Of a stretch of DNA of 50,549 nucleotides, positions 16,735 to 24,679 are shown piece after piece (the first letter of the stretch is position 1; each line of letters begins with the position of its first letter). Under the pieces are notes generated by a model. It did not search any database. It was given only the letters and a program-made list of their open reading frames with translations, and was not told the DNA's origin. The translations under genes and the position numbers were made by a program. The DNA is from DATCYZ01 sp036526195 (lineage in GTDB: Bacteria; Pseudomonadota; Gammaproteobacteria; Burkholderiales; SG8-39): contig DATCYZ010000135.1 in the NCBI GenBank assembly GCA_036526195.1, positions 1 to 50,549 on the forward strand, read 5' to 3'.

Positions 16735-16744
16735 GCAGACCCCG

Positions 16745-18394
16745 ATGAGCGCACAGATCCCGCGTCCCGCCGCCACGCTGATCCTGCTGCGCGACGCACC
16801 GCAGGGCCCGGAAGTGTTCATGGTGCAGCGTTCGCACGCCGCAAACTTCGTTGCCGGCGCCTACGTGTTTCCGGGCGGCGCAGTGGACGAGGCGGACGGC
16901 GCGCCCGCCATGGCCGCGCGCGTGCTCGGTCTCGACGACGAGGCGGCCAGTCGACGCCTCGGCGTGGCGGATTCCGGCCTCTCGTACTGGGTGGCCGCGG
17001 TGCGCGAAACCTTCGAGGAGGCCGGCATCCTGCTTGCCTCGGACGCGGGCGGCGCGCCGATCGCGCCGGCGCGCATGGCGGGGCTGGCGAAGAGCCGCGA
17101 TGCGCTGAACGACGGCGCGCTCGGATTCCTCGCCTTCCTCGAGCGCGAGAATCTCACGCTGCCCGGCGGCGAGATGGCGTACTTCGCGCACTGGATCACG
17201 CCGCCGGAGCGCACGCGGCGATTCAGCGCGCGCTTCTTCCTCGCGCTCGCGCCCGCGGGGCAGGCGGGCTCGCACGACACCACCGAAACCGTCGACCATC
17301 TGTGGATCCGGCCGAAGGACGCGCTCGAGCGCTTCGAGAAGGGCGAGTTCACGCTGGTCAACGCGACGCGCGATGCGCTCGCGCGGCTTGCCGGGTTCGC
17401 CGAGGCGCGCACCGCGCTCGAGCACGCGTTCGCGCTGGAGGAGATCGAGGAGCATCGTGCCTGCTGGGCCATGGGGCGCGACGGCAAGCGCCTGTTCCGG
17501 CGCAACGACCCGGCCTACTTCGAGATCCACTGGTGCGACCCGGAGGAAACCGGCACCTCGAGCTACGAGTTGCTCTCGGGCGTGCCGAAGCGGCTCGATG
17601 CCCAGGTCACGCGATTGATCGCGCCGAACCCCGGCATGATGACCGGCCCGGGCACCAACACCTACCTCGTCGGCGACGACGAGATCGCCGTGATCGACCC
17701 GGGCCCCGCGGACCCGGGCCATATCGACGCGATCCTCGCGGCCGGCGCGGGCCGCATCCGCTGGATCCTCTGCACGCATACCCATGTCGATCATTCGCCC
17801 GCTGCGGGCCCGCTCGCGCAGGCCACCGGCGCCGAGGTGATCGGCCTGCCGGCGCCCGCGGGCGCGAGCCAGGACGCGAGCTTTGCGCCGGTGCGCCGCC
17901 CCGCGCACGGCGAGCGACTGGTGCTCGGAGACACGGTGCTGCGCGCCCTGCACACCCCCGGCCACGCCTCGAACCACGTCTGCTACCAGCTCGAATCGAC
18001 GCGCATGCTGTTCACCGGCGACCACGTGATGCAGGGTTCGACCGTGGTCATCGGGCCGCCCGACGGTGACATGCGCGCCTACCTTGCTTCGCTCGAGGCG
18101 CTGCTTGCCGAGGACATCGCGGTGATCGCGCCGGGGCACGGCTACCTCGTCGGTGCGCCGCACAAGGAGGTCCGGCGCCTGATCGCCCACCGGCTCGGGC
18201 GCGAGAAGAAGGTGACCGATGCGCTCGCGCGCCTCGGCCGGCCGGATGCCGCCACGCTGCTCGCTGCGGTCTACGATGACGTGCCGGAGCGCCTGCATCG
18301 CGTGGCCTCGCGCTCGCTCGCAGCGCACCTCGACAAACTGGTGGCCGAGGGCAGGGTTCTGTTCGCGGAAGACCGTTATGCCCTTGCCGGCTGA
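16745..18394 (+). CDS. two-domain protein: Nudix hydrolase fused to metallo-beta-lactamase fold
   Basis: A 549-residue fusion. Residues 1-about 240 are a Nudix domain of the NUDT19/RP2-like type, where the box is split: FPGGAVDEAD and, some 45 residues later, WVAAVRETFEEAGILL with the metal-binding glutamates. Residues about 285-490 are an MBL domain of the LACTB2 type: PNPGMMTGPGTNTYLVG, the metal motif THTHVDHS, then HTPGHASNHVCY, LFTGDHVM and IAPGHGY. A winged C-terminal extension follows. Nudix relatives of this type cleave CoA derivatives; LACTB2-like proteins are nucleases or thioesterases. The pairing suggests acyl-CoA or CoA turnover, in keeping with the dienoyl-CoA reductase just upstream. 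Confidence 0.87.
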   Translation: MSAQIPRPAATLILLRDAPQGPEVFMVQRSHAANFVAGAYVFPGGAVDEADGAPAMAARVLGLDDEAASRRLGVADSGLSYWVAAVRETFEEAGILLASDAGGAPIAPARMAGLAKSRDALNDGALGFLAFLERENLTLPGGEMAYFAHWITPPERTRRFSARFFLALAPAGQAGSHDTTETVDHLWIRPKDALERFEKGEFTLVNATRDALARLAGFAEARTALEHAFALEEIEEHRACWAMGRDGKRLFRRNDPAYFEIHWCDPEETGTSSYELLSGVPKRLDAQVTRLIAPNPGMMTGPGTNTYLVGDDEIAVIDPGPADPGHIDAILAAGAGRIRWILCTHTHVDHSPAAGPLAQATGAEVIGLPAPAGASQDASFAPVRRPAHGERLVLGDTVLRALHTPGHASNHVCYQLESTRMLFTGDHVMQGSTVVIGPPDGDMRAYLASLEALLAEDIAVIAPGHGYLVGAPHKEVRRLIAHRLGREKKVTDALARLGRPDAATLLAAVYDDVPERLHRVASRSLAAHLDKLVAEGRVLFAEDRYALAG

Positions 18395-18431
18395 ATCGCG
18401 CGATTTTGGCGGCTGGCCAAGCGGGCGTGGA

Positions 18432-18446
18432 GCCGATAAGATCGGC
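18432..18446. promoter_or_regulatory. promoter -10 (TAAGAT) inside a palindrome
   Basis: GCCGAT-AAG-ATCGGC is a perfect inverted repeat whose centre contains TAAGAT (18437-18442), a fair -10 box for the gene at 18494. A repressor bound here would block the promoter directly. Confidence 0.45.
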
Positions 18447-18451
18447 CAAAC

Positions 18452-18478
18452 TGCGGCCCGCACCCGGTGCGGGCCGCA
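18452..18478 (+). promoter_or_regulatory. 12-base-pair 5' leader hairpin
   Basis: TGCGGCCCGCAC-CCG-GTGCGGGCCGCA, a perfect stem with a 3-base loop. It ends four bases before the AGGAGAGA ribosome site of the 87-residue protein. A very stable leader structure; it could also be a terminator stem for the upstream gene, but no T run follows. Confidence 0.6.
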
Positions 18479-18493
18479 CGCTAGGAGAGACTC

Positions 18494-18757
18494 ATGAGTG
18501 ACGAGAAGACCATGCGGATGGTCACCAACCTCGACCGGGCCGCGATCGAAGAGAAACTCGGCGAGGTGCGCACCCTGGCGCAGAAGGCCGGGCTCGACGA
18601 TCTTGCGCGCATGTTCCTCGAGGTGGAAGGCGCGCCGCGCAAGAACATCGAGCCGCGCGTGGCGAATGCGCTGAAGTGGCTCTCCGACAAGCCGCAGCAC
18701 AAGACGCTCACCGCGCTCCTCGAGCTGGTGGAGTTCAACCTCAAGAACCTGCACTGA
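18494..18757 (+). CDS. uncharacterised 87-residue protein heading the gor-cfa operon
   Basis: A small, soluble, helix-rich protein with no Cys, no signal peptide and no domain I recognise. Charged helices are predicted around DRAAIEEKLGEVRTLAQKAG, LDDLARMFLEVEG and PRVANALKWLSDKPQHKTL. A strong AGGAGAGA ribosome site precedes the ATG. Glutathione reductase starts 26 bases after its stop and cyclopropane synthase follows ten bases after that. The operon position suggests a stress-related role. Its leader contains a palindromic promoter and a 12-base-pair hairpin. Confidence 0.75.
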   Translation: MSDEKTMRMVTNLDRAAIEEKLGEVRTLAQKAGLDDLARMFLEVEGAPRKNIEPRVANALKWLSDKPQHKTLTALLELVEFNLKNLH

Positions 18758-18783
18758 CGCGCGAATCCCGGCAGGGCGCGCGC

Positions 18784-20139
18784 GTGGCGCAGTTTGACTT
18801 CGATTTTTTCGTCATCGGCGGGGGCTCGGGCGGCGTGCGCGCCGCGCGCGTGTCCGCCGGCTACGGCGCGCGCGTGGCGATCGCCGAGGACGGGCGATTC
18901 GGCGGCACCTGCGTCAACGTCGGTTGCATCCCGAAGAAGCTGTTCGCCTACGCGGCCCACTTTCGCGACGATTTCCACGACGCCGCCTCCTTCGGCTGGA
19001 CGCTGGGCGAGGCGCGCTTCGACTGGCCGACGCTGGTCGCCAACAAGGATCGCGAGATCGCGCGCCTGAACGGCATCTACGAGCGCATGCTCGCCAGTGC
19101 CGGGGTCGAGATCGTGCGCGCGCGCGCGACGCTTGCCGGCCCGAACACGGTCGAGGCCGGGGGGCGCCGCTACAGCGCGCGCCACATCCTCGTGGCCACC
19201 GGTTCCTGGCCGCAGTTGCCGAAGATCCCGGGCGTCGAACTCGGCATCAGCTCGAACGAGGCCTTCGCCCTGCCGGCGCTGCCGCGGCGCGCGCTGGTGG
19301 TGGGCGGCGGCTACATCGCGCTCGAGTTCGCCTCGATCTTCAACGGCCTCGGGGTGCAGACGACGCTCGCCTACCGCGGCGCGCGCCTGCTGCGCCATTT
19401 CGACGCCGACCTCGGCGAGCGCATTGCCGTCGAACTCGCGGGCAAGGGGATCGAGGTGCGCCTCGGCGCCGACCCGGTGTCGATCACCGCAGGCGCCGGC
19501 GGCGCGCGCAGCATCGCCTTCAAGGCGGGTGCGACGCTGGAGACGGATCTGGTCATGTTCGCCACCGGGCGCGTGCCGAACACCGCGAATCTCGGGCTGG
19601 AGGTGGCCGGCGTGCGCCTTGGCAGGAACGGAGAGATCCTCGTCGACCGGCACCTTGCCTCGAGCGTTCCCTCAATCCATGCGATCGGCGACGTCGCCAA
19701 CCGCCACAACCTCACGCCGGTGGCCACTGCCGAGGGCATGGCGCTTGCGAAGACGCTGTTCCGGAACACGCCCACCGAGATGGATTACGAGAACATTGCC
19801 ACCGCGGTGTTCTCCAACCCGGCCATCGCGACGGTCGGATTGTCGGAGGCCGCGGCGCGCGAGAAGCACGGCGCCGTCGACGTCTACCGCGCCTCGTTCC
19901 GTGCCCTCAAGCACACGCTTGGCGACGCCACCGAGCGCACCTTCATGAAGCTGGTGGTCGAGCAGGCCGGGCAGCGGGTGGTCGGCGCCCACATGATCGG
20001 CCCGGAGGCGGGCGAGATCATCCAGGGGGTGGCGATCGCGGTGAAGCTGGGGGCGACCAAGGCGCAGTTCGACGCGACGATCGGCATCCATCCCACTGCG
20101 GCGGAAGAATTCGTTACCATGCGGGAGAAAGCGGTCTGA
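18784..20139 (+). CDS. gor: glutathione-disulfide reductase
   Basis: A 451-residue FAD disulfide reductase that keeps glutathione reduced with NADPH. The FAD site VIGGGSGGVRAARVSAGYGA is followed by the redox pair in GGTCVNVGCIPKKL. The NADPH domain has VVGGGYIALEFASIFNGLG with arginines in YRGARLLRHFD, as expected for NADPH preference. The C-terminal catalytic motif HPTAAEEFVTMR provides the His-Glu pair. The start is a GTG at 18784; no closer ATG exists. It sits between the 87-residue protein gene and the cyclopropane synthase gene, in what looks like a redox and membrane stress operon. Confidence 0.93.
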   Translation: MAQFDFDFFVIGGGSGGVRAARVSAGYGARVAIAEDGRFGGTCVNVGCIPKKLFAYAAHFRDDFHDAASFGWTLGEARFDWPTLVANKDREIARLNGIYERMLASAGVEIVRARATLAGPNTVEAGGRRYSARHILVATGSWPQLPKIPGVELGISSNEAFALPALPRRALVVGGGYIALEFASIFNGLGVQTTLAYRGARLLRHFDADLGERIAVELAGKGIEVRLGADPVSITAGAGGARSIAFKAGATLETDLVMFATGRVPNTANLGLEVAGVRLGRNGEILVDRHLASSVPSIHAIGDVANRHNLTPVATAEGMALAKTLFRNTPTEMDYENIATAVFSNPAIATVGLSEAAAREKHGAVDVYRASFRALKHTLGDATERTFMKLVVEQAGQRVVGAHMIGPEAGEIIQGVAIAVKLGATKAQFDATIGIHPTAAEEFVTMREKAV

Positions 20140-20149
20140 AGGAGGTCCG

Positions 20150-21361
20150 GTGGCCTTCGAGGGGCGGATCGAACGTTCGATCGACGAGCTGAAGGAGCGC
20201 GTTCACGCCTCCCTCGTGATCGAGTTGTGGAACGGTCGGCGCATCGCGTTTGCCGAGCCGGCCCGGGTGACGCTGCGCCTGTCGAATCCCGACGCGGCGC
20301 GCAGCCTGGCCGAGGCCGATCTCGCCACCCTCGGCGAGGCCTACGTCGAGGGGAAGATCGAGATCGATGGCCCGATGCGCGAGGCGATTCGCGCCGCCGA
20401 GGCGATTGCCCGGCGCGGCCGCGGCTACCGGCCCGGCCGCCTGCCGAGGCGCCTCAACCGGCACAGCCGCGCGCGCGACGCCGAGGCGGTGCGCTATCAC
20501 TACGACGTTTCCGACGATTTCTACGCGCTCTGGCTCGGGCGCGAGATGGTCTATTCCTGCGCATACTTCCGCACCGGCGAGGAGGACCTGGATGCTGCGC
20601 AGGCGCAGAAGCTGGAGCACATCTGCCGCAAGTTGCGGCTGCGTCCCGGGCAGCGTCTGCTCGACGTCGGTTGCGGCTGGGGCGGGCTGGTGCGTCATGC
20701 GGCCCGTCACCACGGCGTCGACGCCACCGGCATCACGCTCTCGGCGAACCAGCATGCGTGGGCGAATGCGCGCATTGCCGAGGAGGGACTCGGTGCGCGC
20801 TGCCGCGTGCTGCTCGAGGATTATCGCGACCATGCCGCCGGCGAGGGCTACGATGCCGTCGCCTCGGTCGGCATGTTCGAGCACGTCGGGTTGAAGAACC
20901 TGCCGCTGTATTTCTCGACCCTGCATCGCCTGGCTCGGGACGGCGGCCTGGTGATGAACCATGGCATCACGGCGGTCGACCCGGAAAGCCGGGAAGTGGG
21001 CCTTGGCGGCGGCGCCTTCATCGAGCGCTACGTCTTCCCGCACGGCGAGATTCCGCATCTCGGCCTGGTGCTCGCCACGATGGGGGCCGCCGGGCTCGAG
21101 GCGATGGACGTGGAGACCCTGCGGCTGCACTACGCGAAAACGCTCTGGCACTGGAGCGACGCGCTCGAGACGCGGCTCGACGCGGCGCGGGCGATCGCCG
21201 GGGAACGGCGCGCCCGTGTCTGGCGCACCTACCTCGCCGGCTGCGCACACGCCTTCGAGCAGAACTGGGTGACCATCCACCAGGTGCTCGCCGTGAAGAG
21301 CGGCGACCCGGCGCGCAACCCGCTGCCGTGGACGCGCGACTGGATCTACGCCGAGGGCTGA
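20150..21361 (+). CDS. cfa: cyclopropane-fatty-acyl-phospholipid synthase
   Basis: A 403-residue SAM-dependent enzyme that adds a methylene bridge to unsaturated phospholipid chains in the inner membrane. The SAM motif is RLLDVGCGWGGLVRHAAR. Other family marks are HYDVSDDFYALWLGREMVYSC upstream of it, ASVGMFEHVGLKNLPLYF and FIERYVFPHGEIPHLG. The N-terminal lipid-binding domain occupies about 1-110. The start is a GTG preceded by a perfect AAGGAGGT, ten bases after gor. It probably protects membranes under acid or oxidative stress together with gor. Confidence 0.93.
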   Translation: MAFEGRIERSIDELKERVHASLVIELWNGRRIAFAEPARVTLRLSNPDAARSLAEADLATLGEAYVEGKIEIDGPMREAIRAAEAIARRGRGYRPGRLPRRLNRHSRARDAEAVRYHYDVSDDFYALWLGREMVYSCAYFRTGEEDLDAAQAQKLEHICRKLRLRPGQRLLDVGCGWGGLVRHAARHHGVDATGITLSANQHAWANARIAEEGLGARCRVLLEDYRDHAAGEGYDAVASVGMFEHVGLKNLPLYFSTLHRLARDGGLVMNHGITAVDPESREVGLGGGAFIERYVFPHGEIPHLGLVLATMGAAGLEAMDVETLRLHYAKTLWHWSDALETRLDAARAIAGERRARVWRTYLAGCAHAFEQNWVTIHQVLAVKSGDPARNPLPWTRDWIYAEG

Positions 21362-21377
21362 GCCGTCCGGCCGCGCC

Positions 21378-22136
21378 TCACAGTCCCCGCACGATCAGCC
21401 CGGCCCCCGAGGCGAGCAATACAAGCGCCATCGCCCGCAACAGCGCTTCGCGCGACACCCGGAGGTACATGCGCCGCGCCAGACCAAGGCCGAGCCAGGC
21501 CGCCGGCAGCACCGCGAGCGCGCACAGCCACACGGTCAGGTCGAGCAGCAACCCGCTGATCAGGAAGGCGGCCACGCGCAGCGAGATGCTCGATAGCGTC
21601 GCGAAGCCGAGCGTGGCGCGCAAGGCCTCCTTCGACAGGCCGCGTTGCGAAAGGTAGATGACGTAGGGCGGCCCGCCGGCGCCGAAGAGCGTGCTGGTCA
21701 GCCCGCCCGCGAGGCCGGCGAGCCAGGCCCAGCCGGCGGCGATGCGGCCGCTGCCGCCGGGCTTCGCCAGGCTCCAGAGCGCATACACGATCACGAAGGT
21801 GCCGAGTGCCAGCATGCCGGCCTTGCGCGGAAGGTTGACCAGCAGCGTGACGCCGATCGCGGTGCCGACCACGATCATCGGGATCAGGCGCATCCACTCG
21901 GCGCGCACCGCGTTGCGCGGGTTCTCGGCGCCGACACGCGCCGCGTTGGCGAGGTCCATGAGCGAAAAGAGCGCCAGCGCAAACGGCAGCGGGACGAAAT
22001 GTGTCGCCAGCGGGATGGTGATCAGCGCCGCGCCGAAACCGGTGAGCCCGAACACCAGCGAACCGGCGAAGGCCGCGGCGGCGAGGATTGCGAGCGTGGG
22101 AAGCCCGCCGGGGAGCTCGAGCAGGGCGTTCAGCAT
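21378..22136 (-). CDS. TauE/SafE family membrane permease
   Basis: A 252-residue integral membrane protein with about eight hydrophobic helices. It shows the two half-repeats of the TauE/SafE (sulfite exporter) family: GSLVFGLTGFGAALITIPLA in the first half and AGLAGGLTSTLFGAGGPPYV in the second. The family exports or imports small sulfur or organic anions, but the substrate here is unknown. It is the last gene of a five-gene minus-strand run and begins nine bases after the spermidine-synthase-like gene. It ends 16 bases from the convergent cfa stop with no visible terminator between. Confidence 0.87.
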   Translation of the reverse strand: MLNALLELPGGLPTLAILAAAAFAGSLVFGLTGFGAALITIPLATHFVPLPFALALFSLMDLANAARVGAENPRNAVRAEWMRLIPMIVVGTAIGVTLLVNLPRKAGMLALGTFVIVYALWSLAKPGGSGRIAAGWAWLAGLAGGLTSTLFGAGGPPYVIYLSQRGLSKEALRATLGFATLSSISLRVAAFLISGLLLDLTVWLCALAVLPAAWLGLGLARRMYLRVSREALLRAMALVLLASGAGLIVRGL

Positions 22137-22145
22137 GGCAAGGCC

Positions 22146-22931
22146 TCAGCCACGGAGGACGAGTTCCGCGCCCTTGCCGCCATTGGCGCGCCGCAGGGTG
22201 CGCAGCATGCGGACGAACGGCAGGCCGAGGCGCGTCTCGAGCTTTTCGGCGCGCGCCTCGAGCAGCGTCCAGGCGATGCGGTCCGGGCCGCCGCGCGGCG
22301 CGAAGGCAATGAGGTTCGGGTCCGACAGGGCCGGCAGCAGCACGGGCGCGCCGCCGAAGGCCTGCTCGATGCGGCCGAGAAAGCGCTTCAGGCTGCGGTC
22401 ATCGCTCATGAAGTTGACCACCATCAGCCCGGGTTCGCTGAGCGCGAAGTGCGCGGCGTCGTAGAAATCCTGGCTCACCAGTCCGGGTGCCTGCGCCTCG
22501 TCGTCGAAGCCGTCGACCATCAGCAGGTCGCAGCCTTCGGGGGCGAGCGCGGCGCAGCCATCGCCGATCTCGACCGTGAGTCGGTCGTCGTCGGGCGGAA
22601 GTGCGAAGTGCCGGCGCGCCGCCTCGACCACGCGGGCGTCGCATTCGACGGCGCGCACCTGCGTGCGGTGCAGCCTGCGATGGAAGAACTTCGCGAGCGA
22701 GCCGCCGCCCAGCCCGATCATCAGCGCCTGGCGCGGGCGCGGGTGCAGCAGCAGGCCGCCCATCATGCAGCGCGTGTAGTCGAGCGCGAGGGCGAACGGG
22801 TCGTCGATGCGCATCGCGCTCTGGATCGCTTCGCCGCCGATGTGCAGGCTGCGCAAGCCGCGCGATTCGCTGACCGCGATCGACGGCGCGCCGCGCAGGC
22901 GCTTCAGCCAGGCGGGCGCGCGCAGGCTCAT
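22146..22931 (-). CDS. spermidine synthase-like methyltransferase-fold protein
   Basis: A 261-residue protein of the polyamine synthase family. Visible are the start of the catalytic fold (RSLHIGGEAIQSAMRIDDP), LDYTRCMMGGLLLHPRPR, the nucleotide motif ALMIGLGGGSLAKFFHRR, VRAVECDARVVEAARRHFAL and DLLMVDGFDDEAQ. No SAM-decarboxylase or other polyamine gene is near. Its start overlaps the stop of the MFS transporter by four bases. Fused MFS-spermidine-synthase proteins are common in bacteria, so this pair is the unfused form. True spermidine synthesis is uncertain. Confidence 0.82.
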   Translation of the reverse strand: MSLRAPAWLKRLRGAPSIAVSESRGLRSLHIGGEAIQSAMRIDDPFALALDYTRCMMGGLLLHPRPRQALMIGLGGGSLAKFFHRRLHRTQVRAVECDARVVEAARRHFALPPDDDRLTVEIGDGCAALAPEGCDLLMVDGFDDEAQAPGLVSQDFYDAAHFALSEPGLMVVNFMSDDRSLKRFLGRIEQAFGGAPVLLPALSDPNLIAFAPRGGPDRIAWTLLEARAEKLETRLGLPFVRMLRTLRRANGGKGAELVLRG

Positions 22932-24169
22932 GCCTGCGCGCCCGCGGGCGCCGGCGCGCGCCGCAGCAGCGCCAGGATGCAGGCGGTGGCGGCAAAGGTC
23001 AGCACCGCCGCGGCAAGGATCGGCAGGTCGTAGCTGCCGGAGGCATCGAAGGCGAAGCCCGCGAGCGAGGGGCCGGCCAGCGTGCCGATGCCGGCGCCGG
23101 TATAGAGCACGCCGATGATGCCGGACACCGCGCGCCCGCCGTACAGGTCCATGACGATGGTGGGCAGCAGCGCCACGCAGGCGCCGTAGCAGGTGCCGAA
23201 GGTAAAGCCGAACACCGCAAGCAGCCACCAGGTCGAACTCGCCCACCACAAGAGCAGCATCGCGCCGAGCCCGGCATACAGCACCGCGAGCGCCGGCTGC
23301 CGGCCGAGGCGATCGGCGATGCCGCCGACCGCAAAGCGACCGACCAGGCTGCCAAGACCGATCAGGCTCACCAGCGTCACGCCCTCGGCCTCGCTGTAGC
23401 CGAGGTCCTGCGCGAAGGGACCGAGGTGCACCATCGGCACGAACAAGCCGACCCCGCACAGCGCAAGCGAGGCGTACAGCAGCCAGAACGGCGCGCCGCG
23501 AAGCGCCGCGCCGAGCGAGGCGCCGGGGATGACGGCGCGCGCCGCCGCGGTGGCGCGCGAGCCCGCCGTCACGCCGCCGGGGGAGAGACCGCGTCGCGAG
23601 GGATCGTTGTCGATCGCGAGCGCCGCCGCGCCGCCGACCACCAGCATGCCGAGCGCCAGCACCTGGTAGGCTGCCCGCCACCCGAAGACCCCGATCAGCC
23701 ACGCGGCGAGCAGCGGCACGATGAAGTTGCCGGCGCCGATGCCGGCGATCGCGATGCCCGAGGCGAAGGCGCGGTTGGCGACGAACCACGGCTGCACCGC
23801 ACCCACCGAGGGCACGTAGGTGAGGCCAACGCCGATGCCCAGGCCGATGCTGTAGGTGAGGTACAGCATCTCCACCGTCTGCGCCCGGCTCGCGAGCCAC
23901 ATCGCCGCGACGAGAAAGAGCACCCCGGTGAGGGTCACGCGGCGCGGGCCGAAGCGATCGGCCAGCATGCCGCCGGGCGCGCCCAGCACGAACCAGAGGA
24001 AGGCGGCCACCGAGAACACCAGCGCGACATCGGCGCGCGAGGCCGTGAACTCGGACTGGAAGGCGGTAAAGAAGGCGGCGAAGGAATAGGCGGCGCCGAA
24101 GCCCGTGAACATCAGGGCGAAGGCGGCCGCGACGACCACCCAACCGTAGTGCTCGCGCGCGCGGTTCAA
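22928..24169 (-). CDS. MFS transporter (oxalate/formate antiporter-like)
   Basis: A 413-residue, twelve-helix major facilitator. The conserved loop after helix 2 is GAPGGMLADRFGPRRV, and its repeat in the second half is GRFAVGGIADRLGRQP. The N-terminal HYGWVVVAAAFALMF is typical of the oxalate/formate antiporter and monocarboxylate subgroup. The likely start is a TTG at 24169 with no Shine-Dalgarno; an internal GTG seven codons or so later is an alternative. Translation may be coupled to ridA, whose stop is 43 bases upstream. The stop overlaps the next gene as ATGA. The substrate is unknown, probably an organic acid. Confidence 0.88.
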   Translation of the reverse strand: MNRAREHYGWVVVAAAFALMFTGFGAAYSFAAFFTAFQSEFTASRADVALVFSVAAFLWFVLGAPGGMLADRFGPRRVTLTGVLFLVAAMWLASRAQTVEMLYLTYSIGLGIGVGLTYVPSVGAVQPWFVANRAFASGIAIAGIGAGNFIVPLLAAWLIGVFGWRAAYQVLALGMLVVGGAAALAIDNDPSRRGLSPGGVTAGSRATAAARAVIPGASLGAALRGAPFWLLYASLALCGVGLFVPMVHLGPFAQDLGYSEAEGVTLVSLIGLGSLVGRFAVGGIADRLGRQPALAVLYAGLGAMLLLWWASSTWWLLAVFGFTFGTCYGACVALLPTIVMDLYGGRAVSGIIGVLYTGAGIGTLAGPSLAGFAFDASGSYDLPILAAAVLTFAATACILALLRRAPAPAGAQA

Positions 24170-24212
24170 TGCGGGATGCTGCAGCGGGTCGCGCGGCGCA
24201 AGGCGGCGCGGG

Positions 24213-24656
24213 TCAGCGCTTGCGCGGGTGCGCCTGCGGTTTCACGGCGGCCTTGCCGGCCACCGCCGCCACCAGCTCGACTTCGAGCAGCAGGTCCTCG
24301 TGCACCAGGCGCGTCACGCCCACCAGCGTGCTCGCGGGCGGGTGCTTCGTGTCGAGATAGCGCGAGCGCACCTCGCGATAGGCCTTCAGCGACTCGGGGG
24401 TCAGGTTGACCACGTAGACGTTCACCTTGATGACGTCGCGCCATTCGGCGCCGGCCGCCCTGAGGTTGTGCGACAGGTTCTGGTACACCTGCTCGGCCTG
24501 CGCGCGCATGTCGCCCTTGCCGACGACGGCGCCATCCGGGCCGAAGGCCACCTGGCCGGAGATGGTGACCAGCGTCATCGGCCCGTCCACGGCAACCGTA
24601 TGCGAGTAGCCGCGCGGTTCGGACAATTCCTTCGGGTTCAGGTGCTGCCTGCGCAT
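24213..24656 (-). CDS. ridA: RidA family protein (enamine/imine deaminase)
   Basis: A 147-residue Rid-family protein, normally a trimer that hydrolyses reactive 2-aminoacrylate-type enamines. Marks are LVTISGQVAFGPDGAVVGKG, QAEQVYQNLSHNLRAAGAEW, VIKVNVYVVNLT and the end PPASTLVGVTRLVHEDLLLE. In place of the usual catalytic Arg block (RSA or RVAV) it has STLVGVTRLV, with an arginine nearby, so it may belong to a Rid subgroup other than archetypal RidA. AAGGAGCA precedes the ATG. It lies 23 bases after the quinone oxidoreductase gene in one operon. Confidence 0.85.
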   Translation of the reverse strand: MRRQHLNPKELSEPRGYSHTVAVDGPMTLVTISGQVAFGPDGAVVGKGDMRAQAEQVYQNLSHNLRAAGAEWRDVIKVNVYVVNLTPESLKAYREVRSRYLDTKHPPASTLVGVTRLVHEDLLLEVELVAAVAGKAAVKPQAHPRKR

Positions 24657-24679
24657 CGGGTGCTCCTTGTGCCTTGGGG

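Noticed and set aside
16691..18754. Long minus-strand open frame opposite the Nudix-MBL gene
   Set aside because: Composition-driven shadow of the real plus-strand genes; no recognisable motif.
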